From: Acidobacteriota bacterium
Lineage (GTDB): Bacteria > Acidobacteriota > Thermoanaerobaculia > Multivoradales > JAHEKO01
DNA length: 51,158 nt
Assembly: GCA_029862975.1 (NCBI GenBank)
Contig: JAOTWP010000012.1
Location: forward strand, 1-51,158
Direction: 5' to 3'
Part shown: one piece after another, positions 44,553 through 51,158 of the stretch
Layout of the letters: each line of letters starts with the position of its first letter
How positions within the stretch are numbered: the stretch's first letter is position 1
The notes under the pieces: model-generated
What the model was told of the DNA's origin: nothing
What the model saw: the letters and a program-made list of their open reading frames with translations, nothing else
Database searches by the model: none
Translations under genes and position numbers: made by a program

Positions 44553-44806
44553 GCGCGCCCGAGTCCGAGCCGGGCGCCTTCCGCCACGTCCCCTTCACGG
44601 GCGTCATCTTCGTCGTCCACGAGGCGATGAAGCGCGGCTTCGAGAACGACCACCCCGATGGGTCGAACCTCGGGCTCGACGTCCATCCGGGCAGGCTGCG
44701 GGCGGGGGCGTCGAGCTACGGCGACTCGATGCGCTGCTCCTTCGGGCCGCCGCTCGACACCATGCGACTGTGCCTTTCCCGGCTCGAGCGGACGCTCGGC
44801 GGTTGA
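44549..44806 (+). pseudogene. Probable internally deleted aminotransferase remnant (85 codons, frame open)
   Basis: An 85-residue open frame starting in the ATGA overlap with the ABC-F stop. The first 45 residues (FRHVPFTGVIFVVHEAMKRG, then ENDHPDGSNLGLD) resemble the N-terminus of fold-type I aminotransferases, which often read FTGVIYVM...GFxxGxPxWANLGQG. The last 40 (SSYGDSMRCSFGPPLDTMRL, then CLSRLERTLGG) resemble their C-terminus (LRLSFGPP...GLxRLExxL). The PLP-binding core of about 300 residues is missing and the ends are joined in frame. This is inferred from recalled family patterns; a genuine small protein is the alternative. It might still be translated. Confidence 0.45.
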
Positions 44807-44819
44807 TGGGGTCTCGGCC

Positions 44820-45917
44820 ATGAGCGAGGGGAAGCGCGCCATGCAGATGTCGGGGTTGCTCGAGACCTTTCCGCTCGCCGATCTCTTGCAGTGGGCCGGC
44901 AACGACCGCCTGACGGGCACGATCGTGCTGCGGCGTGGCGCGCGAGAGAAACGGATCCTTCTGCGCGGCGGGCGAGTCGTGGGCTGTCTGTCCAACGAGC
45001 GCCACGAATTCTACGGCGATCTGCTCCTCGCCAACGGGCTGGTGACCGAGAGCCAGCTCCTGACGGCGCTGTCGCTGTGCACGGAACACCGGTCCCAGAT
45101 CCGGCTGGGCGAGGCCCTCATCCAGCTCGGCATCCTCGACCGCGAAGCCGTCGTCGAGAGCCTCGTGGCGCGGACCGAGCAGTCGATCCTGGACGTCTTC
45201 CTGTGGCCGCGCGGCGTCTTCTTCGTGCTCCGGGACGAGCCTCCCGTGGCGCCCATCGAGATTCCGCCGATCGAGCCGATGCGTCTGGTTCTCGAGGGCG
45301 TCCGGCAGATCGACGAGGTCCGCCGGATCCGGATGCGCCTCCCCCACGACGGCGTCGTCCTCAAGCGGGGCACCGCCTGGCCGGGCGTGGACCTCTCGCC
45401 GTTGGGCCGGCGGATCGTCACCGTCTTCGAGCCGAACTCGACGCTGGCCCGGCTGCACGAGGCCGCCGGCGGCGGCTACTGCGCTTTCCTGGCCGAGGCC
45501 GATGGCCTGCTCCAGGGCGCCGTGCTGGCCATCGATCACCCCGGCGAGCCGACGAGCGATTCCCAGACGATCTCCCTGCTCGACCTCATGCTCGACCGCA
45601 TCCAGGAGGAGCGGCAGGCCGTCGTCGGCGGCACCGTGGCCATGCCGCTGTCGGCCCTGGGCGAGCTCTACCCCTTGTGGCTCGACCGCGACGACCCGGT
45701 CGCCGGCGCCCGCCTGGCGGCGCCGATGCGCGGCTTCGCGGCGAGCTTCGACGGCACCCGGAAGCTGGCGGCCCTCTTGTCCGGCGACCTGCGGCGGCGC
45801 GACGACGAGCTCGAGTGGCTGTGGCTGCAGATCGGCGCCCGCCGCCTCGTCCTGATGCCCGACGCCGTCGACGACGAGCTGCGCCGCAGGATCGCCGCGG
45901 GCGTCCGGCCGACGTGA
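44820..45917 (+). CDS. DUF4388 (PatA-like) signalling protein, second copy
   Basis: A 365-residue cytoplasmic protein with N-terminal DUF4388 (SGLLETFPLADLLQWAGNDR, LTGTIVLRRGAREKRILLRG, GRVVGCLSNERHEFYGDLL). A helical middle follows, with FLWPRGVFFVLRDEPPVAPI echoing FTWADADFRFVEDELPAFEM of the 21491 gene. The C-terminal 150 residues (EPNSTLARLHEAAGGGYCAF and onward) are unlike the first copy and match no family I recognise. So it is a divergent paralogue with a different output part. ATG at 44820, 13 bp after the remnant gene. The signal it senses is unknown. Confidence 0.75.
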   Translation: MSEGKRAMQMSGLLETFPLADLLQWAGNDRLTGTIVLRRGAREKRILLRGGRVVGCLSNERHEFYGDLLLANGLVTESQLLTALSLCTEHRSQIRLGEALIQLGILDREAVVESLVARTEQSILDVFLWPRGVFFVLRDEPPVAPIEIPPIEPMRLVLEGVRQIDEVRRIRMRLPHDGVVLKRGTAWPGVDLSPLGRRIVTVFEPNSTLARLHEAAGGGYCAFLAEADGLLQGAVLAIDHPGEPTSDSQTISLLDLMLDRIQEERQAVVGGTVAMPLSALGELYPLWLDRDDPVAGARLAAPMRGFAASFDGTRKLAALLSGDLRRRDDELEWLWLQIGARRLVLMPDAVDDELRRRIAAGVRPT

Positions 45918-45945
45918 GGGGCCTGGAGGGTCAGGGCCCGGGGGG

Positions 45946-47058
45946 TCAGGGGGCCGCCGCCTCGAGGCTCGAGAGCAGCCGGGCCGTCGCCCGCCGCAGG
46001 TCGCCCTGCTGGTAGAGGCTGCCGCCGATGAGGATCATCGTGTCGGCGCCGTAGCGCTCCAGGTGGAGGCCGACCTCGCGCGCCTGGACGCCGCCGGCGG
46101 GAACGGGGAACGCGGGGCGGATCCGCCCGAGCGGCGCGCGCAGCGCCGCGTTGACCGCCTGGCACTGCTCGAGCGTCCAGGGGAAGCGGCCGCCGGCATT
46201 CACGTAGATGACCCCGTCGCACCCGATCAGGCGGTAGAGCTGGCCCAGGAGGACGTCGCGCGCGATGCCGTGCTCGGCGCCGAAGAACGCGCCGCTGAAG
46301 GTCGGGTGGCCCAGGATGACGAGCTCGCGCGACCGCGCCAGGTGGCGGGTCGCCTCGAGCCCGAAGAGCATCGGGCTCACGATCACGCCGCGGCAGCCGG
46401 CGCTCCGGACGCTCTCGCGGCGCGCGGCGAGCTTGGCGGGGTCGCCCGGCAGGTTGGGGAGGTACAGCGTCCTGCCGCCGCTCTCGGCGTTGGCCCGCTC
46501 CACGGCCTCCTGGCAGCGGGCCACGCGCTCGCCGAACGGGGCGCTCGCCTGGTCGACGAGCGAGTGGTCGTCCTTGACGAGATCGCAGCCGCCGAGGGCG
46601 AACGAGCGGCAGTCGCTCGCCAGCTCGGCCGCCGTCTTGCCCACGGGCTTGACCGCCGCGCACAGGAGCGGCCGGCGCTCGACGCCGCACAGCCGGCGCA
46701 GGCCCGCGATGCCGAAGGTCGGACCGGGGAGGTCCGCGAGGATCGTCTCCGGCCACTCCACGGCCACCAGGCGCAGGCCCTGGAACAGCGACACGTTGCC
46801 GAAGAGCACGTTCAGGAGCTGGCCGAGGTCTCCGCCCACGATCTCCGGAGCCACCGAGACGGCGAGCCGCCAGCGGCCCTCGCCCGCCGGCTCGAGCGCC
46901 TCCACGCGGCTGACGACCTCCTCTTCGAGGGTCGCCGAGTAGCACCCCTCGGGGATCTCGACCGTCTGCTCGACCGTCAGGGCGCGGGCGAAGCGCCGCG
47001 CCGCCTCCCGGGAGGGGGCGACGAGCTCGTAGGTCAAGCCGAGGCGTCCGCCACTCAT
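45946..47058 (-). CDS. RuBisCO-like protein (form IV)
   Basis: A 370-residue RuBisCO-superfamily protein. Motifs: AAVKPVGKTAAELA (Lys175 region), GGCDLVKDDHSL (KDDE region; the Lys and Asp are kept but Glu204 is His), HPTFSGAF in the His294 region, VNAGGRFPW where loop 6 carries Lys334 in true RuBisCO, PVPAGGVQ for the Ser379 region, and ILIGGSLYQQGD. Losing loop-6 Lys and Glu204 means it cannot be a CO2-fixing enzyme. Methionine-salvage and isoapionate-pathway enzymes belong to such form IV groups. It lies 34 bp downstream of metH on the same strand, and a TACCCT box six bases before its ATG may give it its own promoter. Confidence 0.88.
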   Translation of the reverse strand: MSGGRLGLTYELVAPSREAARRFARALTVEQTVEIPEGCYSATLEEEVVSRVEALEPAGEGRWRLAVSVAPEIVGGDLGQLLNVLFGNVSLFQGLRLVAVEWPETILADLPGPTFGIAGLRRLCGVERRPLLCAAVKPVGKTAAELASDCRSFALGGCDLVKDDHSLVDQASAPFGERVARCQEAVERANAESGGRTLYLPNLPGDPAKLAARRESVRSAGCRGVIVSPMLFGLEATRHLARSRELVILGHPTFSGAFFGAEHGIARDVLLGQLYRLIGCDGVIYVNAGGRFPWTLEQCQAVNAALRAPLGRIRPAFPVPAGGVQAREVGLHLERYGADTMILIGGSLYQQGDLRRATARLLSSLEAAAP

Positions 47059-47064
47059 CCGGAG

Positions 47065-47070
47065 AGGGTA
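47065..47070 (-). promoter_or_regulatory. -10-like box TACCCT six bases before the RuBisCO-like ATG
   Basis: On the minus strand TACCCT (T-A-n-n-n-T) lies six bases before the ATG at 47058, in the 34-bp gap after metH. No -35 is clear. If used, the RuBisCO-like gene would be partly independent of the metH transcript. Confidence 0.35.
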
Positions 47071-47092
47071 TCGGATCCGGCGGCCCGCGGGG

Positions 47093-50000
47093 CTAGACCC
47101 CGAAATAGCGGGCCGCCGGGTGGTGCAGCACGATCGCCGACACGCTCGCCTCCGGGTCCATCATGAAGCCGTCGGTCAGCTCGACGCCGATCTCCGCGGG
47201 GTCGAGGGCGGCGAAGAGCCCGGCCTGGCCCTCGAGATCCGGGCAGGCCGGGTAGCCGAAGCTGTAGCGCTTGCCGCGATAGCGCGCCGCCAGCTGGTCA
47301 CGCAGGGTCATCCCCGGCGGATCGGGGAAGCCCCAGGCGGCGCGGATGCGCTGATGGACGAGCTCCGCGGCGGCCTCCGCGGTCTCGAGCGCCAGCGCCG
47401 CGAGGCCGTGGCTCTTGAGGTACTCGCCCTCCCGCTTCAGGCTCTCGACGCGCTGGCGAATGCCGCCCCCCGCCGTGGTCACGAGCAACGCCACGTGGTC
47501 GCCGCGCGGCAGCACGTAGTCCGTCAGGCAGCGCCCGCGGCCGGAGTCCTGGCGCGGCAGGGTCCACTCGGCCACGATCGCCGAGCCGCCGTCCGGATCC
47601 CGCAGCACGAGCCGATCTCCGGCCGCGGCGGCGGGGAAGAAGCGCCACACGGCGCGCGCCGCCATCGCCCCGGCGCGGCACTCCGCCTGCAGCTCGGCGA
47701 CGAGCGCCCGCAGCCTGGCGAGCTTGGCGTCGCCCGCCGCCTCGAGCCCGGCGACCGAGCCGCGCAGCCCGAGGTGCTTGCCGTAGAGCATCTGCGGGCT
47801 CAGGAACGGCCAGACGCTGTCGAGGTCGAGGGTCTCCACGTGCCGATCCAGGTCCGCCGGCGCCGGCGGCGGCAGATCGCGATCGACGGGCGGCAGCGCG
47901 CGCCGCTTCCCCACGACGGCCGGCGCGCGGGCGGCGGCGGCGGCGCGGTCCTGCTCCCGGGTCGCGGCGATCTCGCGCTCCGCCTCCGGGCGCCGCGCCG
48001 GGTCGGTGAGCCGCTCGACCCAGCGCAGGCCGTCCATCGCGTCGCCCGCGTAGGTGCACGGCCCGCCGTAGGCCGGGGCGATCTTCGAGTGGGTGAACCG
48101 CCGGGTCAGCGCCGCGCCGCCCACCAGCAGGGGCGCGTCGACCCCGGTCGCCGCCAGGTCGCCCGCCGTCAGGACCATCTGCTGGGCGCTCTTGACGAGC
48201 AGGCCGGAGAGCCCGATGACGTCCGGCTGGTGCTCGCGCGCCGCCTGGATCAGCCGCTCGCTGGTCACCTTGATCCCGAGGTTGACGACCTGGAAGCCGT
48301 TGTTGCTCAGGATGATGTCGACCAGGTTCTTGCCGATGTCGTGGACGTCTCCCTTGACGGTGGCCAGCAGCACCTTGCCGCGGCTCGCCCCCTCGACCCG
48401 ATCCATGTGGCGCTCGAGGTGGCCGACGGCCGCCTTCATCACCTCGGCGCTCTGCAGCACCTCGGCGACGATCAGCTGGTTGGAGTTGAACAGGCGGCCC
48501 ACTTCCGCCATCCCCGCCATCAGGGGACCGTTGATCACCGCGAGGGGCGTGGGCCAGCGCTCGTCGCCGAGCGCCAGATCGAGGTTCTCGAGCAGGCCCT
48601 CCTTCGTGCCCTCGACGACGGCGCGGGCCAGGCGCTCGGCCAGCGGCAGGTCAGCCAGCGGCCGGCGGGAGGCCGCCGACTTGCGCCCCCGGAAGTGGGC
48701 GGCGAACTCGGCGACCGCGCGCTCGCTGCCCGCGACGTCGCCCGGCTCGAGGAACAAGAGGGCGGCGGCCAGGGCGCGCTCCTCCTCCGGGATCTCGGCG
48801 TAGCGGGCCAGCTTCTCGGTGTTGACGATCGCCGCGTCGAGACCCGCCTGCGTGCAGTGGTAGAGGAAGACCGAGTTGAGGATCTCGCGGCCCGCCGGCG
48901 GCAGCCCGAAGCTCACGTTGGAGATCCCCAGCACCGTCTTCGAGAACGGGAACTCCGCCTTGAGAAGCCGCACGCCGTCGATGGTGCTCGCCGCCGAGCC
49001 GATGTAGCTCTCGTCGCCCGTGCCGCACGGGAAGACGAGAGCGTCCCACCAGATGTCCTCCGGTGGGACGTCGAGCTCCTCGGTCAGGATGCGGTAGCTG
49101 CGCTGCGCGACCTCGAGCTTGCGCTCGACGCTCACGGCCATGCCCCGCTCGTCGATGGCGCCGACGACGAGCGCCGCGCCGTAGGCCCGCGCCAGGGACG
49201 CCACGCGCTCGAAGCGGCCGCGACCGTCCTCCAGGTTGACGGAGTTGAGCACCGACTTGCCCTGACAGTAGGTGAGCGCCCGCTCCATCACCTCGGCGTC
49301 CGTCGAGTCGATCATCAGAGGCGGCTTGACCATTCTCACCAGACGGTCGAGAAAGGCCTCCATGTCGCTCGTCTCGTCGCGATCGGGGTCCTGCATGCAG
49401 ACGTCGAGGACCTGGGCGCCGCCGCGAACCTGGGCCCGGCCGACCTCCGCCGCCGCTTCCCAGTCGCCGGCCGCCACGAGCCGCTTGAACTTGCGGCTGC
49501 CGAGCACGTTGGTCCGCTCGCCCACCAGGAGCGGCCGGTTCTCAGCCGTCAGCTCGACGCCGTCGATCCCCGCGAGGAGCGACCGCTGATGGTGGGGCGG
49601 CTGGCGCGGCCGGCGGCCGGCCGCCAGCTCCGCGAGCGCCGCCACGTGGGCGGCCGTCGTCCCGCAGCAGCCGCCGACGAGGTTGAGCCAGCCGGCGTCG
49701 AGAAAGCGCCCGAACACCTCGACGAAGTCCTCCGCCGTCTGCCCGTAGCGGCCGTCCTCGTCGGGCAGGCCGGCGTTGGGGACGCAGGCGACGCGGGTGC
49801 GCACGAGCTGCGAGAGCGTCCGCACGTGCTCGGTCATCAGCTCCGGACCCGTGGCGCAGTTGAGCCCGACGTAGAGCAGGTCGGCGTGCGCCAGCGAGAT
49901 CGCCAGCGCCTCGGCGTCCTGGCCGGCCAGCATGGTGCCGGTGGCCTCGATCGTCACCGAGACGGCCACCGGCAGCTGCCACCCGGCGGCCCCGAAGGCG

Positions 50001-50587
50001 TCCTGGATCCCCAGCAGCCCGGCCTTGACGTTGCGGGTGTCCTGGCAGGTCTCGAGCAGGAGATAGTCGGCGCCGCCGGCCATGAGGCCCAGGGCCTGCA
50101 CCCGGAAGTGCTCCCGGAGCTCCGCGAAGGTGACGCCGCCGGTCACCGAGATCGCCTTCGTCGTGGGGCCCATCGAGCCGCAGACGAAGCGCAGCCGCCC
50201 CGCCTCGTCGAAGCCGGCGCAGGCGGCGCGCGCGATCTCCGCGGCGCGGCGGTTGAGCTCGTAGGCGCGGTCGGCGAGCCCGTACTCGGCGAGCACGAGC
50301 GGCGTGCCGCCGAAGGTGTCGGTCTCGACGACGTCGGCGCCGGCCTCGAGATAGCCGCGGTGGACCCGCGCGACGACGTCGGGGCGGGTGAAGACGAGGT
50401 GCTCGTTGCAGCCCTCGAGATCGGGACCGCCGAAGTCGGCGGCCGTCAGGTCGGCGTCCTGCATCGCCGTGCCCGTGGCGCCGTCGAGCACCAGGATGCG
50501 AGCGTCCAGCGCGTCGACGAGAGCGGCCCGGCGCGCGGCGGCGTCGGCCGGCAGCTCGGGGATGGGGGGGTCGAAGTCGTCGCTCAC
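47093..50587 (-). CDS. metH: Cobalamin-dependent methionine synthase
   Basis: An 1164-residue modular enzyme that methylates homocysteine using methyl-cobalamin and methyl-tetrahydrofolate. In order: a homocysteine domain with LDGATGTAMQ and Zn ligands in GLNCATGPE and VGGCCGTTAAH; a pterin domain with LLVGERTNVLGSRKFKRL; the cobalamin cap and binding domains with KGDVHDIGKNLV, whose His749 is the cobalt ligand; and the C-terminal reactivation (AdoMet) domain with RYSFGYPACPDL. Nothing is missing compared with E. coli MetH (1227 residues). The GTG at 50587 is preceded by GAGGAAGAGAGG. A SAM-type riboswitch and terminator lie directly upstream. Confidence 0.96.
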   Translation of the reverse strand: MSDDFDPPIPELPADAAARRAALVDALDARILVLDGATGTAMQDADLTAADFGGPDLEGCNEHLVFTRPDVVARVHRGYLEAGADVVETDTFGGTPLVLAEYGLADRAYELNRRAAEIARAACAGFDEAGRLRFVCGSMGPTTKAISVTGGVTFAELREHFRVQALGLMAGGADYLLLETCQDTRNVKAGLLGIQDAFGAAGWQLPVAVSVTIEATGTMLAGQDAEALAISLAHADLLYVGLNCATGPELMTEHVRTLSQLVRTRVACVPNAGLPDEDGRYGQTAEDFVEVFGRFLDAGWLNLVGGCCGTTAAHVAALAELAAGRRPRQPPHHQRSLLAGIDGVELTAENRPLLVGERTNVLGSRKFKRLVAAGDWEAAAEVGRAQVRGGAQVLDVCMQDPDRDETSDMEAFLDRLVRMVKPPLMIDSTDAEVMERALTYCQGKSVLNSVNLEDGRGRFERVASLARAYGAALVVGAIDERGMAVSVERKLEVAQRSYRILTEELDVPPEDIWWDALVFPCGTGDESYIGSAASTIDGVRLLKAEFPFSKTVLGISNVSFGLPPAGREILNSVFLYHCTQAGLDAAIVNTEKLARYAEIPEEERALAAALLFLEPGDVAGSERAVAEFAAHFRGRKSAASRRPLADLPLAERLARAVVEGTKEGLLENLDLALGDERWPTPLAVINGPLMAGMAEVGRLFNSNQLIVAEVLQSAEVMKAAVGHLERHMDRVEGASRGKVLLATVKGDVHDIGKNLVDIILSNNGFQVVNLGIKVTSERLIQAAREHQPDVIGLSGLLVKSAQQMVLTAGDLAATGVDAPLLVGGAALTRRFTHSKIAPAYGGPCTYAGDAMDGLRWVERLTDPARRPEAEREIAATREQDRAAAAARAPAVVGKRRALPPVDRDLPPPAPADLDRHVETLDLDSVWPFLSPQMLYGKHLGLRGSVAGLEAAGDAKLARLRALVAELQAECRAGAMAARAVWRFFPAAAAGDRLVLRDPDGGSAIVAEWTLPRQDSGRGRCLTDYVLPRGDHVALLVTTAGGGIRQRVESLKREGEYLKSHGLAALALETAEAAAELVHQRIRAAWGFPDPPGMTLRDQLAARYRGKRYSFGYPACPDLEGQAGLFAALDPAEIGVELTDGFMMDPEASVSAIVLHHPAARYFGV

Positions 50588-50618
50588 GCTGGGCCTCTCT
50601 TCCTCGGGGCGAGCGGAA

Positions 50619-50652
50619 CGAAAAACCCGCTCGGCAGATCGGGGAGCGGGTT
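50619..50652 (-). terminator. Intrinsic terminator between riboswitch and metH
   Basis: On the minus strand AACCCGCTC (50652-50644) pairs with GAGCGGGTT (50632-50624) around an 11-base loop, giving a nine-bp GC-rich stem. It is followed immediately by a TTTTTCG tract whose T run is 50625-50621. It lies about 32 bases before the metH GTG, so it would stop transcription before the coding region, as expected for the expression platform of an OFF riboswitch. Confidence 0.85.
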
Positions 50653-50672
50653 CGACTCGGACCTCGTGGTCC

Positions 50673-50786
50673 CGGACACTTGGTTGCCGCTTCCGCAGCC
50701 ACATCCTCGCCTTCCAGCAAGAGGCACCTTGGGTGTCCGTCCCAGGTTGCCGAGCCCGGCTCGCGCCGGACCGCTCCAGATGCTCC
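50673..50786 (-). promoter_or_regulatory. SAM-binding riboswitch of the SAM-I/IV superfamily, upstream of metH
   Basis: Read on the minus strand: P1 CATC (50782-50779) pairs with GATG (50705-50702). P2 is GAGC, bulge GGT, CCGGC, a GCGA loop, then GCCGG and GCTC. Next comes the core word GGCAACC (50751-50745); P3 TGGG/CCCA with loop ACGGACA; AAGGTGCC (50730-50723); and P4 CTTGC/GCGAG. After P1 a hairpin GCTGC-GGAA-GCGGC follows, then TGTCCG (50678-50673), exactly complementary to CGGACA in the P3 loop. That downstream pseudoknot is the mark of SAM-IV and SAM-I/IV aptamers. A terminator follows, so SAM binding should lower metH transcription. The subclass is my judgement from pairing alone. Confidence 0.82.
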
Positions 50787-50790
50787 GTCG

Positions 50791-50819
50791 AGACTAACCA
50801 GCAGCGCGCCGCCCGTCAA
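50791..50819 (-). promoter_or_regulatory. Housekeeping-type promoter of the metH riboswitch transcript
   Basis: On the minus strand TTGACG (50819-50814, one mismatch to the -35 consensus), exactly 17 bases of spacer, then TAGTCT (50796-50791) as -10. A start about seven bases downstream would be near 50784, at the 5' edge of the aptamer's P1 stem. The agreement of promoter, aptamer and terminator supports all three. It is the best two-part promoter found in the window. Confidence 0.75.
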
Positions 50820-50858
50820 TGCCCGACGCCGATGGGTTAGTGGGTCAGGTTGACGTAA

Positions 50859-51082
50859 CGGCTTTGCTGAAGGTCGCCAAAAGACTTCCAGGTAGCGACA
50901 CGAAAAGAACCCTCATCTCCTTCGGCACACCCTGGCGATGGTCCGGAGGCCTCGAGCCGCGGACCGTTGGCATCTCGTCTTCATCCACGGCGAAGCTGGC
51001 GTCTCTCCAGAGTTGGGCCAAGCGATCGCCCCTGCCTTTCTTGTCCTACCCGGAAGTCTCTTGGCGACCTCCAGCAAAGCCG
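50859..51082. repeat. 36-bp inverted repeat flanking 152 bp (possible MITE-like element)
   Basis: The arm 50859-50894 is the reverse complement of 51047-51082 at 33 of 36 positions; all three differences are A in the left copy where the right copy has G. The 152-bp interior has lower GC than its surroundings and no credible gene: small open frames exist in both directions but look non-coding. It sits between the metH promoter and the stop of the partial upstream gene. No transposase is present, and only a weak GTCAG direct repeat lies outside the arms, so the element type is uncertain. Confidence 0.7.
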
Positions 51083-51095
51083 CAGCGCCAGGCGG

Positions 51096-51158
51096 TCAGA
51101 GCTTCAGGCGCTTGACGACCTTGCTGACCGCGCGGGCGTTGGCCATGACGTAGAAGTG
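51096..51158 (-). CDS. C-terminal end of a gene, probably methylenetetrahydrofolate reductase (partial)
   Basis: Only the last 20 codons and stop are in the window. They read HFYVMANARAVSKVVKRLKL. MetF-type reductases end in a similar strand and helix (GVHFYxxN.A...V...L), and metF often neighbours metH because it makes the methyl-folate MetH uses. The identification rests on this short match plus context, so it is tentative. It is on the same strand as metH, about 280 bp upstream of the metH promoter region, with the inverted repeat between. Confidence 0.45.
   Translation of the reverse strand, partial: HFYVMANARAVSKVVKRLKL

Noticed and set aside
45946..47058. True RuBisCO large subunit
   Set aside because: It is only 370 residues. 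Glu204 is replaced by His, the loop-6 Lys is missing, and no small subunit or phosphoribulokinase is present.
50588..50800. Cobalamin riboswitch upstream of metH
   Set aside because: This was the first guess for metH, but the B12-box words are not found. The GGCAACC/AAGGTGCC core and the P3-loop pseudoknot fit the SAM clan instead.
50819..51115. A 98-codon open frame through the inverted repeat
   Set aside because: It has no ribosome site and no recognisable domain. It crosses both arms of the inverted repeat and overlaps the stop of the probable metF gene.

Overview
The window is about 51 kb of very GC-rich (roughly 70%), gene-dense chromosome from a Gram-negative-type bacterium. Envelope genes (EnvC-like LytM factor, bifunctional class A PBP, LolD/MacB-type exporter, PilT ATPases), two DUF4388 proteins, frequent GTG/TTG starts and several leaderless-looking starts would fit Acidobacteriota or a neighbouring phylum. 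This is an inference: no rRNA or other phylogenetic marker is present. I saw no integrase, transposase, prophage, CRISPR array, rRNA or tRNA, so most of it reads as ordinary core chromosome.

Layout. 0-8.5 kb (+): an ABC exporter (ATPase and FtsX-type permease), a HEAT-repeat/PilT fusion ATPase translationally coupled to a canonical PilT, and a GT-C-like membrane protein. 8.5-15.4 kb (-): a sulfatase, an SxtJ-like membrane protein and a carbamoyltransferase, then the envelope operon envC / S41 'protease' / divergent polysaccharide deacetylase, in which the S41 member has lost both catalytic residues. 15.5-25 kb: a peptide-binding lipoprotein, an RsbW/STAS partner-switch pair with a CPBP protease, glutaryl-CoA dehydrogenase coupled to class II FBPase, a DUF4388 protein, 3-methyladenine glycosylase, a left-handed beta-helix protein and an RsbU-type phosphatase. 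25-31 kb: DacB, HflC/HflK and a Cas4-like nuclease fused to an XPD/DinG helicase. 31-35 kb: a ferredoxin and a LuxE-LuxC-orphan gene set without luciferase genes, riddled with short tandem repeats. 35-45.9 kb: secreted thioredoxin, MauE/DoxX-like protein, UvrA, PBP1, an ABC-F protein, a probable aminotransferase remnant and a second DUF4388 protein. 45.9-51.2 kb (-): a RuBisCO-like protein, cobalamin-dependent methionine synthase, and the 3' end of a probable metF.

The most informative non-coding element is upstream of metH. On the minus strand there is a promoter, then an aptamer with SAM-I/IV-type core motifs and a six-base-pair pseudoknot, then an intrinsic terminator just before the metH start. 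This is a complete SAM-responsive attenuator. The RuBisCO-like gene follows metH by 34 bp and may share this control. Farther upstream is a 36-bp near-perfect inverted repeat around 152 bp of anonymous DNA.

The best candidates for new biology are: the dead S41 protease paired with the naturally degenerate EnvC LytM domain; the HEAT-PilT fusion; the lux-like cassette with its minisatellites, one inside the luxC coding sequence; the nuclease-helicase fusion; the SAM-I/IV-like riboswitch next to a RuBisCO-like gene; and a recurring -10-like hexamer 6-9 nt before start codons that suggests leaderless transcription.
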